A DNA stretch of 64,000 nt from Kroppenstedtia sanguinis (lineage in GTDB: Bacteria; Bacillota; Bacilli; Thermoactinomycetales; DSM-45169), in the NCBI RefSeq assembly GCF_050433445.1, contig NZ_JBNPXF010000007.1, positions 1 through 64,000 of the forward strand, given 5' to 3'. The translations under genes and the position numbers were made by a program. The stretch's first letter is position 1. Each line of letters opens with the position of its first letter. Below the pieces are notes generated by a model. It did not search any database, had not been told where the DNA came from, and saw only the letters and a program-made list of their open reading frames with translations. Positions 26,184 through 34,913 of this stretch are shown here, piece after piece.

Positions 26184-28118
26184 TTACCATACTTTCAAAT
26201 TCCGCAGGTAACTCCGTCGTGCGATGATGAAATAAACCAACTGCAGTACCAGGAAGGAACCGATAGTCCACGCGGAGGGGATCAGAATCGATTTCATCAT
26301 CATCATATTTTGTAGGGCACCTAAGGCCACCGAAGTGTGAATCACTGCCACCACAAAGGGGATGAAGAACAGGAGGGCGATCTGCACTGTGACACTTCTG
26401 TTCATTTCCTTTTCGGTCAACCCGATCCTGGAAATGGCGCGATAGTGTTGCCGGTCCCGGTCCTGATCGGTGTACAGGCGGAAATACAGGAAACTGCCCG
26501 CACAGATCAGGAACACCACCGCGACAAACAATCCGACAAAGAGCGTCGCTCCCAGTCCCTGCTTCACTTCCGTAAAGGCGGCATCCCGGGCGGTGAAACC
26601 GGGCCAGCTCACATCGGGCATCTTCAGTTTCTCTTTCAATGTTTCACCGATTTGATTTCCTTGAGGATGCGGGAAAGAAGCATCCCATTTCGGGACGGAA
26701 TAACCGGCAAAGGTTCCGGACTCCACGTGAGGTTCATCGGGCCCGGTTTCTTGCGCCGCTTTTTTGAGCTGTGCAAAGGCGGGGTCTGGAACCACAATTT
26801 CAACGGATCCACGGAACATGATCGGTTGATCGATTGAAGCCGCAACTTTGTAAGGCTTCTTCATCAGCTGGAGCTCCTGGCCGATCCGGTCATCGGCTTG
26901 GAATTGATCCGGTCTCGTATCGAAGGCCAACACCTCTCCCGGCTTTAAGGTCCGGGCAGGCTGCTTCACAATTTTGGCCAACCGATTATAGTCGGACAGC
27001 TTGATGGCGTTGACAAACTGCTCCATATTGTCAGGGCCTAGATTTAAATACTCCGCTTTCCATTTTCGATACGAAACGTCCTCTTTTTTCAACTCCCCTT
27101 CAATGATATTTTGACCGGACTCGGGAGAAATTCCCTCGAATCCTTTCTCCTCCATTTTGTAACTGATGCTGAAGGGAGTTGTCTGGTTCATCGTTTGCAT
27201 GATCTGATCGTAGAAATTGATCAATGTACCCGTTGCAGTGAATGAGACGGTAAACACGATGGTGACCAGAAAGAACATCCTGGCGTTGTCTTTCATGCGA
27301 TAGGTCAGGTCGGAGAGCCACATCAACCGGGTTCCCCGCCAGTAGAAACCGCGGTTCTTTTTCAAGCGTCGGATCAGAAAGACACTCAGCTGGGTGTATA
27401 AGAAATAGGTGCCCACGATCACCAGACCGATGACTGAAAACATGATTTCCTCACTCGTGAAAGTATCGCTGGTTAAGGCTAATCCATAGCCACCGATCAG
27501 GCACGCTGCAGCCAACAGAGACAACAGAATAGAGGGCTTCGGTTCCTTTTTCGGCTTTTGGCTGCCTTGCAACAACTCAATCACGCGTTGGTTTCGCACC
27601 ATGAACACGGTGAACATCGAAATGACGAGAAAGAGGATCAAAAAGGAAACCAGGGTCAATAAGAGTCCCTTCACAGGGAAATAAAAAGACAACTCCTCGA
27701 TCCCTAACACTCGGGCTCCAATCATCAGGAAACCTTTGGAGAATAGGAGCCCCGCCAAGATCCCCGTCCCGATGGAAGCCAACCCGATGATCCAGTTTTC
27801 TAGAAAGACCATGCGGTTCAATTGACTGCGGGACATCCCGAGCAAGGTGAGTACGCCGAACTCTTTTTTCCGCACTTTGAGAAAGGCACTGACGGAATAC
27901 CAGACAAACAGGAAGGAGAAAACAAAAATGATCACCTCAGCCGCGGTCATCCCTTTGACCACCGACGCCTTCAGCTCACTCTCGTCCAATTCCGGATGGA
28001 AGATGAACACGGCATAGACGAAGAAGATCATCACCGCAAAGGCACTGCTCAAAAAATAGGCCGAGTAGGAGCGGAAATTACGCCGCACATTATTAAAGGC
28101 GAACTGACGAAAGGTCAT
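26184..28118 (-). CDS. bceB: BceB-like peptide-antibiotic ABC permease
   Basis: This 644-residue membrane protein has the BceB layout: a first helix after FAFNNVRRNFRSYSAYFLSSAF, an FtsX-like core (KVRKKEFGVLTLLGMSR), ten predicted membrane helices and one large extracellular domain of about 200 residues between helices 7 and 8 (about residues 310-510). This domain recognises the peptide or its lipid-carrier complex. With BceA it frees cell-wall intermediates from bacitracin-like peptides and also acts as sensor for BceS. It overlaps bceA by 26 bp. Confidence 0.9.
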   Translation of the reverse strand: MTFRQFAFNNVRRNFRSYSAYFLSSAFAVMIFFVYAVFIFHPELDESELKASVVKGMTAAEVIIFVFSFLFVWYSVSAFLKVRKKEFGVLTLLGMSRSQLNRMVFLENWIIGLASIGTGILAGLLFSKGFLMIGARVLGIEELSFYFPVKGLLLTLVSFLILFLVISMFTVFMVRNQRVIELLQGSQKPKKEPKPSILLSLLAAACLIGGYGLALTSDTFTSEEIMFSVIGLVIVGTYFLYTQLSVFLIRRLKKNRGFYWRGTRLMWLSDLTYRMKDNARMFFLVTIVFTVSFTATGTLINFYDQIMQTMNQTTPFSISYKMEEKGFEGISPESGQNIIEGELKKEDVSYRKWKAEYLNLGPDNMEQFVNAIKLSDYNRLAKIVKQPARTLKPGEVLAFDTRPDQFQADDRIGQELQLMKKPYKVAASIDQPIMFRGSVEIVVPDPAFAQLKKAAQETGPDEPHVESGTFAGYSVPKWDASFPHPQGNQIGETLKEKLKMPDVSWPGFTARDAAFTEVKQGLGATLFVGLFVAVVFLICAGSFLYFRLYTDQDRDRQHYRAISRIGLTEKEMNRSVTVQIALLFFIPFVVAVIHTSVALGALQNMMMMKSILIPSAWTIGSFLVLQLVYFIIARRSYLRNLKVW

Positions 28119-28872
28119 GGGAATTCCCTCCTAACAAAGACAACACATCGATGATCTGTTGGAAAAACGTCTGCCGGTTTTCCCCGCGGTGAATTTCATT
28201 AAACAATTCCCCGTCCTTGATGAAGATCACTCGATGACAATAACTGGCGGCCACTGGGTCGTGGGTCACCATCATCATGGTGGCTCCATCCTGTTCATTG
28301 ATCGCCTCCATCGTTTCCATCACAGTGCGGGAAGCTTTGGAGTCGAGATTACCGGTCGGTTCATCTGCCAACAGCAGAGAGGGGGAATGGATGATTGCCC
28401 GGGCAATCGCCGCCCGCTGTTTCTGACCCCCGGAGATTTCATAGGTCCGCTTGTCGAGGATTGCGGCAATATCCAGCCGCTCGGCGACAGCCTTCAACTT
28501 CTGCTCCATCTCGTTCACATCTTTGCGATCCAGCGTCAGGGGCAGGACAATATTTTCTCCGACGGTCAAGGTGTCCAGTAGGTTGAAATCCTGAAAGACA
28601 AACCCCAACTGTCGGCGCCGAAAACGGGCCAAATTGGACTTCTTCAGTTCATGGGGGTTTTTCCCTTGCAATTGGACTTCTCCCGATGTGGGTGTATCGA
28701 TGGTGGAGATCAGGTTGAGCAGGGTGGTTTTCCCGCTGCCGGAGGGACCCATGATTCCGACAAATTCCCCTTGTCCAATGCTGAAACTGATATCGGAGAG
28801 GGCTCGGTGGGATACTTTGCCTCCGTATACTTTACTCAGGTTGTTCACTTTCAACACGTCCATCTTGTTCAT
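28093..28872 (-). CDS. bceA: BceA-like ABC ATPase
   Basis: This 259-residue ATPase of the MacB/LolD type has Walker A GPSGSGKTTL, signature YEISGGQKQRAAIA, Walker B LLLADEPTGNLD and the switch His in MMVTHDPVAA. A second in-frame ATG three codons in (28863) is better spaced from the GGAAGGTG site and may be the real start. It is the first gene of bceAB. Expression by BceR is expected, but I did not find a clear BceR box in the roughly 100 bp upstream. Confidence 0.9.
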   Translation of the reverse strand: MNKMDVLKVNNLSKVYGGKVSHRALSDISFSIGQGEFVGIMGPSGSGKTTLLNLISTIDTPTSGEVQLQGKNPHELKKSNLARFRRRQLGFVFQDFNLLDTLTVGENIVLPLTLDRKDVNEMEQKLKAVAERLDIAAILDKRTYEISGGQKQRAAIARAIIHSPSLLLADEPTGNLDSKASRTVMETMEAINEQDGATMMMVTHDPVAASYCHRVIFIKDGELFNEIHRGENRQTFFQQIIDVLSLLGGNSHDLSSVRL

Positions 28873-28977
28873 TCACCTTCCTCACAGGATCTGTTCATGT
28901 TTCAAAGTTTAAAGGAAAGCAAAATGAAGTTCTTTCGATTAACCTCTCATCTGTCTAACATTCTTGTCATGTTCCAC

Positions 28978-29003
28978 AAAAAAAACGACCCGCATTCGGG
29001 TCG
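28978..29003 (-). terminator. Terminator of the cytochrome c gene
   Basis: CGACCCG (28986-28992) pairs with CGGGTCG (28997-29003), followed on the minus strand by eight T residues, three bp beyond the stop codon. Confidence 0.85.
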
Positions 29004-29006
29004 CCC

Positions 29007-29327
29007 TTATTTTTTCTCCGCCAGCCATGCCGCCAATCTCGATCTCTGCTCCTCTGAGAGTTGTCTTTGCGCCGGCATTTGTCCCTTGCCGTTTTGGATG
29101 ATTCGTTCAATATCTTCCTTGCCAGCCCGCTGGCCGATCTTCTCCAGAGAAGGCCCGGCGTTTCCCTCCAGGTTTTGCCCGTGGCAACTGGCACAGTTAT
29201 TTTTGTAGAGGGTTTCCGGTGAGGCGTTCGCCGTGCTTTTTCCACCCTGTTGCCCCCCTTGGGGTCCGCAGGCCGCCAGGAGGAAAATCACCGCGGCCGC
29301 GATCCAGGCAATCCCCTTCTTCCGCAA
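29007..29327 (-). CDS. Cytochrome c lipoprotein (c551/CccB-like)
   Basis: This 106-residue protein has a signal peptide ending in the lipobox LLAAC, so it is predicted to be anchored on the outer face of the membrane. A flexible Gly/Gln/Ser linker leads to one class I cytochrome c domain with the heme-binding CASCH motif and the axial Met in GQMPA. Bacillus CccB-type proteins pass electrons to cytochrome c oxidase. The start is TTG at 29327, chosen for the AAAGGAGATG site. It is a single-gene unit with a strong terminator. Confidence 0.9.
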   Translation of the reverse strand: MRKKGIAWIAAAVIFLLAACGPQGGQQGGKSTANASPETLYKNNCASCHGQNLEGNAGPSLEKIGQRAGKEDIERIIQNGKGQMPAQRQLSEEQRSRLAAWLAEKK

Positions 29328-29364
29328 ACGGTGTCATCTCCTTTGGATTCCATACTCTTTCCAC

Positions 29365-29546
29365 CAGGGCTGTTGATTAACCATAAAATGGACGATCCTT
29401 TCGCTCTTCCCATTGCCCGTATCGTAAAATATCGCTTGAGGGGACGGGGAGGGTGGGACAACTACGATCTCTTGCCAAGAGCCAAAGGTTCTTCGCCGTC
29501 CCACCATCCCGACCTTTACCTAAAATAGGGCGAATCAACACGCCTG
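29365..29546 (-). repeat. MITE-like element, copy 3 (182 bp)
   Basis: Ends CAGGGCTGTTGATTAACC and AATCAACACGCCTG, flanked by a perfect 9-bp duplication TCTTTCCAC. It contains the central hairpin. It lies between the cytochrome c gene and a small membrane protein gene. Confidence 0.92.
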
Positions 29547-29619
29547 TCTTTCCACATACTTTTCCACCTAACGCTTCCCATATACTTTTCCCCCGGGAAG
29601 TCCGGTTCACACGTAATCT

Positions 29620-29997
29620 TTACCGGGACCCCTTTCGGTGACGACGCGATCTGCTCCCCAGCCCGGCCGGAGAATCCTTTTGAGGCTCCTCCTCAACTGC
29701 ATCTGTCGGCTTGTCCACTGCATCCATTGACTCATCCCCAACTCTGTCAGTGGGCTCCTCCTGGTTCTGCTCCTTTTCCTCTTCACTCCCTGTCTTCTCA
29801 GTCGCCATTGGCTCCCGATCGACAGCCTGCTCATTTGGGGAAGGATGGTAGGGTTCTTTGAAAGCCTGTTCCAATTCATCCACTTCCTTGCTCCGCTTGC
29901 CGGCAACCATGAAAACCACCACAAAGAATAAGATCAGAATCACCGCTAAAACCGGCCAGACGAATACTGGGATCTTCTCCAACCATTCAGCAATCAT
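29620..29997 (-). CDS. Small membrane protein with a charged tail
   Basis: I do not recognise this 125-residue protein. It begins with an amphipathic start and one hydrophobic helix (about residues 9-33, FVWPVLAVILILFFVVVFMV), then a long acidic tail rich in Glu, Asp, Gln and Pro, ending in a basic SRSRRHRKGSR. A GGAGGG site is well placed before the ATG. The architecture suggests a membrane-anchored cytosolic tail. It is transcribed with or after the enoyl-CoA hydratase gene on the same strand, with a weak terminator between them. Confidence 0.6.
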   Translation of the reverse strand: MIAEWLEKIPVFVWPVLAVILILFFVVVFMVAGKRSKEVDELEQAFKEPYHPSPNEQAVDREPMATEKTGSEEEKEQNQEEPTDRVGDESMDAVDKPTDAVEEEPQKDSPAGLGSRSRRHRKGSR

Positions 29998-30044
29998 AGA
30001 TTACCCTCCTTTTTCATCAACTGAATTCTTGGATGTCAGCACTG

Positions 30045-30080
30045 TGAAAAGAATTCCGACGGACCCTCTGGCCCGTCGGT
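30045..30080 (-). terminator. Possible weak terminator after the enoyl-CoA hydratase
   Basis: CCGACGG (30056-30062) pairs with CCGTCGG (30073-30079). The following minus-strand sequence AATTCTTTTC is only moderately T-rich. Confidence 0.4.
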
Positions 30081-30112
30081 TCCTTCGGAGCCTCATTTTT
30101 ACGAAAGTGGTG

Positions 30113-30898
30113 TCAATTCCCACGGAATGAGGCTTCCCGTTTTTCAAGGAAGGCGTCCATCCCTTCTAGACGATCTTCTGTGTTGAATACCACACCAAAA
30201 TAGGATGCTTCCAAGCGAAGGGCTGTCTTTAGATCCGCCTCCGCCCCTTGGTTGATCGCCTGCTTGATATAGCGCATCGCCACCGGTGCCTTTTGAGACA
30301 GATTTTCGGCCAGCCGGGTGGCTTCGGATAAAAGCTGTTCAGGAGCTGTCACCTTTTGCGCAATCCCCAAACGCAGGGCTTCTTCCGCTGAGATCATCTC
30401 TCCCGTAAGAGCATAGTATTTGGCCGTGGACTTTCCGAGGAGACGGGTCAAACGTTGGGTTCCCCCATAGCCAGGGAGGACGCCCAAGTTGACTTCTGGT
30501 AGACCGAAGCGGGCTTTCTCCGAGGCCAATAGGATATCCCCACTGAGAGCCAATTCAAAGCCGCCCCCCAGGGCAAAGCCGTTGACAGCCATGATGACGG
30601 GAATCGGAAGCTCTTCGATCCGCGTGAAAAGGGCTTGCCCCCAGGCAGCCAACCGCTCCGCTTCTCCGGAAGACGGAACCTGGCGCAGTTCCTTGATATC
30701 CGCCCCCGCCACAAAGGCCTTTTCGCCTGCGCCGGTGATCACCAGCACTCGGATGTCATCGGAGGTTTCCACATAATCCAAAACCTGGGCCAATTCCTCC
30801 AAAGTCTCCCGATTGAGAGCGTTCATCACTTTGGGTCGGTGAATGGTTAGCAAAGCCCAACCCTTCTCTTGTTTAAAATGAATATTTTCCCATTCCAT
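30113..30898 (-). CDS. Enoyl-CoA hydratase/isomerase (crotonase family)
   Basis: This 261-residue protein has the crotonase fold, with the oxyanion-hole segments KAFVAGADIKEL and NGFALGGGFELAL, and the two catalytic Glu positions in GGFELAL and FGLPEVNLG. This matches true hydratases such as FadB or PaaF-type enzymes. The ATG at 30898 follows a perfect GGAGGTGAG site; an upstream in-frame Met lacks one. It would hydrate trans-2-enoyl-CoA in fatty acid or aromatic acid breakdown. The acyl-CoA ligase at 2829-4373 could act in the same pathway but is far away. Confidence 0.9.
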   Translation of the reverse strand: MEWENIHFKQEKGWALLTIHRPKVMNALNRETLEELAQVLDYVETSDDIRVLVITGAGEKAFVAGADIKELRQVPSSGEAERLAAWGQALFTRIEELPIPVIMAVNGFALGGGFELALSGDILLASEKARFGLPEVNLGVLPGYGGTQRLTRLLGKSTAKYYALTGEMISAEEALRLGIAQKVTAPEQLLSEATRLAENLSQKAPVAMRYIKQAINQGAEADLKTALRLEASYFGVVFNTEDRLEGMDAFLEKREASFRGN

Positions 30899-31168
30899 GA
30901 CGGCACTCACCTCCGCGCAGTAATCTCCCCCGCAAAGCATAAATTGAGGGATAGACCTCTTACGCTCGGGCCAAGCGAAAAAGGGTCCGTCCCCTTAATT
31001 CGACACAAAAGAGATAACTCCTTTATTATTTCAGATGGAGGAGCTGTCGAACTCTCGGGTGAACAGAAAGGTGAGGCGACCCGTTCTCTTGCAAAAACAC
31101 AAAGACCAATCCATCCTCACCCTCTTCATCCTTCTGAGACTTTCCACACCGGATTCACTAAGAGTGTA

Positions 31169-31297
31169 CAGGCGTGTTGATTTGCCCTATTTTAGGTGGG
31201 AAAACAGGTATGCGTTCTTTGCAAAAGCCACATTTTACGATGGGGGCAATGGGAAGAGCGAAAGGATCGTCCATTTTATGCTTAATCAACAGCCCTG
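31169..31297 (+). repeat. MITE-like element, copy 4 (129 bp, short form)
   Basis: Ends CAGGCGTGTTGATTTGCC and AATCAACAGCCCTG, flanked by AAGAGTGTA and AAGAGAGTA (8 of 9). Most of the central hairpin is deleted, leaving both ends and the CGATGGGGGCAATGGGAAGAG region. Confidence 0.88.
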
Positions 31298-31311
31298 AAG
31301 AGAGTACTATC

Positions 31312-31400
31312 TCGGGTTGGGATGGGGTTTCACATTCCGGCGTCAAAGTTCGACCGATCCAAAATCGCTCCATGTGAAACTCACCTCCCTGTGAACGACT
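31312..31400. repeat. Palindromic repeat family 2, copy at 31.3 kb
   Basis: The core TGGGGTTTCACAT and ATGTGAAACTCACC face each other across about 45 bases, and CCTGTGAACG follows, as in the better preserved copies at 33.8 and 56.5 kb. It adjoins MITE copy 4 with about 15 bases between them. Confidence 0.6.
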
Positions 31401-31490
31401 TGCGCTGGGTAGGATCGCAGTCGCTTTAGTAGCACTAGTCCCGGCTAGCCAGGGAAGTATTCCTTCATCAACTGAATGCCCTGGCAGACC

Positions 31491-32624
31491 TTAGTTCATT
31501 TCGTTTCGCCGCGTCATCTGTTGCCAGACAGAACCGCTGGCTTCCTCACCCTGTTCGATTCGTTCAATCGCCATCTTTACCTGCATGCTGACCTCAAACT
31601 CCGGATCATCCTGAGCTTCCCGAAGAGCGGGAAGCGCCCTTTCGTCTCCGGTCTCATACAAGAACATGGCCGCCCGCCACCGGACCAACTTGCTCTTATC
31701 CTTCAATGCTTCCATCATGGGGCCTATCGCCTCTGGATCTCCCAGATCTGAGAGGCAGTCGCCAGCAGTGCGACGAACGGTGACCGAAGGATCTGTCAAG
31801 GCCCGGTACAGCAGAGGAAGGACACTCCGATCCTCCAGGGATCCCAGGTAAGCGGTGGCCAAACGCCGGATGGAGGATTTGGGATCTTGAAGTGCCAGAT
31901 CCAGCACATCCAGGTCTTCCAAGGTGGGGATCATCTGATCCAAAGCCGCATATCGCTTGCGCCAGTCGGGATCCTCCAACATCTCCGGAGTGACTGGATG
32001 TCCCCGCTTGGGATCCACTGTGGGTTCCCCAGGTTTTTGCTGAAGCGCATTCTCCACCAGACGCTCCAGCCGCTCCGGATCGTAGGTGGCTGCCACTTCT
32101 TCTACCACTTCCACCCCGATTTCATCCAGGTCCCCATAACGGATCCCCTGATCTTCCCACTTGCGTTCCATCACCATATTTTCAGAGGCGACTTGCGCTT
32201 TCATGACCGCTTCTCCGAAACGAGATGGCAGGGGGAAGCGCCGTTCTTCCTCTCCCCAGGTCAATTTGACCTGAATGGGGAGGCCCCGAAAGGTTTGAAG
32301 AGACACTTGGACTTCTCCATAACCTGGGTTCGGTTCGTATCTATCGGTTTTCTCGTGGGTTTCACCAGAGACCTCATCACCGAATACTTCTCGGACCTGG
32401 GGAAGGATTTTCTTCCAGTCCGCTTTTGAATCCCGCTCTACAGATATAAAATCAGCCACTTGGAACAAACTTTTCACCCCGTCAATCGCCAGCAGTCGTC
32501 GGATATAAACCGGTGCCTGCTCCTGGGAGTCCCGGGTGTAGGTCTGTCCGCCGGCGACCCGTTCATCCATGTTCAACTTCATCGCATTCGGACTGGGTGT
32601 CGGTTCAATCGATCGGATCTTCAT
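31491..32624 (-). CDS. CvfC-like conserved virulence factor with Nfu-N and HEAT repeats
   Basis: This 377-residue protein begins with an Nfu/NifU N-terminal-type domain (about 1-90: IEPTPSPNAMKLNMD, VKSLFQVADFISVER), followed by a middle region typical of the family and four or five HEAT-like repeats (about 220-360: DPKSSIRRLATAYLGSL, DPSVTVRRTAGDCLSDL, DKSKLVRWRAAMFLYE). This is the architecture annotated in Firmicutes as conserved virulence factor C, whose S. aureus member affects toxin and nuclease output. The molecular function is unknown. It lies alone on the minus strand, back to back with the YwqG-like gene. Confidence 0.75.
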   Translation of the reverse strand: MKIRSIEPTPSPNAMKLNMDERVAGGQTYTRDSQEQAPVYIRRLLAIDGVKSLFQVADFISVERDSKADWKKILPQVREVFGDEVSGETHEKTDRYEPNPGYGEVQVSLQTFRGLPIQVKLTWGEEERRFPLPSRFGEAVMKAQVASENMVMERKWEDQGIRYGDLDEIGVEVVEEVAATYDPERLERLVENALQQKPGEPTVDPKRGHPVTPEMLEDPDWRKRYAALDQMIPTLEDLDVLDLALQDPKSSIRRLATAYLGSLEDRSVLPLLYRALTDPSVTVRRTAGDCLSDLGDPEAIGPMMEALKDKSKLVRWRAAMFLYETGDERALPALREAQDDPEFEVSMQVKMAIERIEQGEEASGSVWQQMTRRNEMN

Positions 32625-32842
32625 TGAGAATTCCCCCTTCTACAACATACAACATTCCCCATCTATCGATCCAGCCCTTTTGACTCATCCGGATAATATC
32701 ACATCTCCCCCGCTCTTTCATCACTTCGTTTCATCGAGACCTCGAAAAGGTTAAAATGAATAATAAGACCCGAAGTCGTCGAACCGGGGAATATTTCTTA
32801 TTGAAAAGGACTTTTTTTACAATGATTACAGGAGGGTCTGCT

Positions 32843-33625
32843 GTGAGAATCACAATGGAAGAAAAAATAAGGAAATTGTTGGCAGAACAAGGTCTCTCGG
32901 AAGCGGAGAAGGAAATTACGGAAACCTTGGTTCCCTGTCTCATCATCGAGACCACCGAGGAGAAGGTGGCCACAGGCGCCTCCAAATTTGGTGGTTTTCC
33001 CGATCTTCCCCCGGATCTGGACTGGCCCAGTACAGCGGGAAAACCCCTCACTTTTGCCGCTCAGTTCAATCTGGTGGAAATCCATCAGGCTGACCGGATG
33101 AACTCTTTGCCAGATCGGGGAATGTTGTATTTCTTTGTGGCGGGAGAGGATCTACTCTGGGAAGCATCTCTAGATGCAGTTGCCTTCCAAGTGCTATACC
33201 AAGATGTGGATCCTTCCGACTTACAACCGACCATCTACCCCGATGACCTGCCTAGGGAAATCTGTCCCCCCGAACAAGGAATTCGATTCCGTCTGGAGAA
33301 GACCCTGCCCGATGTGGAGGCTCCCCAAGAGATGGATGCGATCTGGTACGATCTGATGGATCAGCTATATGAGCTGGAGGAGAGACCTGCCATTCACCAT
33401 CAAGCCTTTGGGCAACCCTTGTCGCTGGAGACAGATGTTTTTGAGACCTGTCGGCGGCAGACGGGAAAGGAAAATTCGGACTGGGTGCTGTTATTGCAGA
33501 TGGATTCCGATGAGGAGTTGGAGAGGGCCTGGGGACCCTTTGGAATCCTTTCTTTCTGCATCTCTCGCGAGGATCTGTTAGCAGGGCGCTTCGACGAAGC
33601 CTGTCTGGTCATACAGAGGGACTAG
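32843..33625 (+). CDS. YwqG-like DUF1963 protein
   Basis: This 260-residue protein matches the YwqG/DUF1963 family: the early TGASKFGGFPDLPPDLDWP segment, PLTFAAQFNLVEI, GMLYFFVAGED, a middle HHQAFGQPLSLETD and a C-terminal WVLLLQMDSDEE followed by ISREDLLAGRFD. The family is widespread and has no known biochemical function. The GTG at 32843 is chosen because AGGAGGG lies seven bases before it; the longer frame upstream is not supported. It is divergent from the CvfC-like gene. Confidence 0.85.
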   Translation: MRITMEEKIRKLLAEQGLSEAEKEITETLVPCLIIETTEEKVATGASKFGGFPDLPPDLDWPSTAGKPLTFAAQFNLVEIHQADRMNSLPDRGMLYFFVAGEDLLWEASLDAVAFQVLYQDVDPSDLQPTIYPDDLPREICPPEQGIRFRLEKTLPDVEAPQEMDAIWYDLMDQLYELEERPAIHHQAFGQPLSLETDVFETCRRQTGKENSDWVLLLQMDSDEELERAWGPFGILSFCISREDLLAGRFDEACLVIQRD

Positions 33626-33662
33626 TGTCCCTTCAGGCAACCTTGATCTTGTTTTTCAGCGG

Positions 33663-33751
33663 GGTGGGAACAGGATGGTGGGACGGCTCCGATCTCTTGC
33701 AAAGAGCGCAAAAGCTCTACGCCCTTGCCCTTCTGTGATTTTCCACACAAT
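33663..33751 (-). repeat. Hairpin repeat module, copy A
   Basis: This shares GGCTCCGATCTCTTGCAAAG, AGCGCAAAAGCTCT and the tail CTTCTGTGATTTTCCACACA with the reverse-oriented segment at 36721-36820. Its stem arm GGATGGTGGGACGG is like that of the MITE hairpin but its second arm is degraded, so the structure here is broken. Confidence 0.6.
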
Positions 33752-33765
33752 GATCGCTGAGGGGA

Positions 33766-33903
33766 CACTAGCAGTATGGTGATTTACATCGACCTTGTCG
33801 GGAGGGGATTTCATATTTCGGTACCCCGTTCTTACAAACCCAAGTCACTCCATTTGAAACCCTACTCTCCCTGTGAACGTTTTTTTTACAACACATCTAG
33901 GGG
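33766..33903. repeat. Palindromic repeat family 2, copy at 33.8 kb
   Basis: It runs from CTAGCAG to ACATCTAG, with an inner TTTCATATTTCGG and CCATTTGAAACC and the CTCCCTGTGAACGTTTTTTT segment shared with the copy at 56.5 kb. GGGGACA occurs on both sides (33761-33767 and 33900-33906), a possible 7-bp target duplication. Confidence 0.6.
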
Positions 33904-33994
33904 ACAGATCTTGCTTGCCAGGTCCCCCTGTCCTTAAATCAGACGACAAAGAACAACTTTGGAGCACCAGAGCTGTTCTTTGTTTATTTTATTT

Positions 33995-34193
33995 CAGGGC
34001 TGTTGATGAACCAGTGGATGATGGGAACGAAACAACCCTTTCCCTCTTCCCATTGCTCCCGTCGTAAAATATCGTTTGGGGAGGCGGGGATGGTGGGACG
34101 GCTCCAATCTCTTGCAAAGAGCGCAAAAGCTCTTCACCGTCCCACCATCCCGACCTGTTTTCCTACCTAAAATAGGGCGAATCAACACGCCTC
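33995..34193 (-). repeat. MITE-like element, copy 5 (199 bp)
   Basis: Ends CAGGGCTGTTGATGAACC and AATCAACACGCCTC, flanked by a perfect 9-bp duplication ATTTTATTT. The central hairpin has a perfect 15-bp stem, GGGATGGTGGGACGG (34087-34101) with its complement (34137-34151). It lies about 25 bp downstream of the ABC-2 permease stop. Confidence 0.93.
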
Positions 34194-34217
34194 ATTTTAT
34201 TTGTAAAATTCCATCTA

Positions 34218-34913
34218 CTAATCATCTGTTCTTGTCTTTTTAAAACAAAACCAGGCAAATCCTGCGGCACCCAGCATCCAAATCGCCACCACGCCCAGTG
34301 GAAGCCAGGATGAAGAGTGATGCATCTCGATTAACTGTGGTAGAGGAAATGCATCGGCAATTTGGATCGCCAGACTGTCTGGATCCAGGCCGAGCATATG
34401 AATCATCGGTGTAAAGCCGAATAAAAACATGATCGGCATCAGATACGGAGAGGTCGCCGCCACTGATTTTGTAAAAAGGCCCACGCCGATGCCCAGGAAT
34501 AAAAAGAACAGAAACAATAGAATCAGACCGATAACAGCCTGTACGTTCAAGAATGGAGAAATATCATAGATGATCAATGACAGGATTAAAGTGATCCACG
34601 TCATCAATCCAGTCACCAGACTTTTACCTAGCAAAATGTCCAGCATGGAAGCCGGTGATTGAATAAGACCACGCAATGTTTTCTTTTCATTTTCCTCTGC
34701 CATCATGGTCATGATACATGCGGAGGTCACCGTTGCGAAGGTTGTACCTATAATAATATAACTCATAAAGAGAGAAGCCCCTTGTTCTCCGCTCAACCGA
34801 CTGTAAAGCAAAGAGAGAACAAGAGGTATAATCGGCATCATCAATAACATCATATTCTTCATAAAGTCTTTCAGATCTTTTTCAAAGATCGCACCCACAC
34901 GTTGCAAGTTCAC
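34218..34913 (-). CDS. ABC-2-type permease
   Basis: This 231-residue membrane protein has six hydrophobic segments and the ABC-2 layout, starting with VGAIFEKDLKDFMKNMMLL and including EENEKKTLRGLIQSP, a conserved cytosolic coupling region in this family. It starts one base after the ATPase stop. With the ATPase it forms an exporter of unknown cargo. The coding sequence is more A+T-rich than its surroundings. Confidence 0.85.
   Translation of the reverse strand: MNLQRVGAIFEKDLKDFMKNMMLLMMPIIPLVLSLLYSRLSGEQGASLFMSYIIIGTTFATVTSACIMTMMAEENEKKTLRGLIQSPASMLDILLGKSLVTGLMTWITLILSLIIYDISPFLNVQAVIGLILLFLFFLFLGIGVGLFTKSVAATSPYLMPIMFLFGFTPMIHMLGLDPDSLAIQIADAFPLPQLIEMHHSSSWLPLGVVAIWMLGAAGFAWFCFKKTRTDD

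Larger units (their letters stand above)
33626..33994. other. Repeat-filled gap after the YwqG gene
   Basis: No gene is supported here. It holds a hairpin module (33663-33751), a copy of palindromic repeat family 2 (33766-33903) and then about 90 bp with the hairpin GAACAACTTTGG...CCAGAGCTGTTC before MITE copy 5. Confidence 0.6.

Noticed and set aside
31446..31484. GCCAGGG/CCCTGGC hairpin after the CvfC-like gene as terminator
   Set aside because: The loop is more than 20 bases long and no T tract follows; too weak to call.
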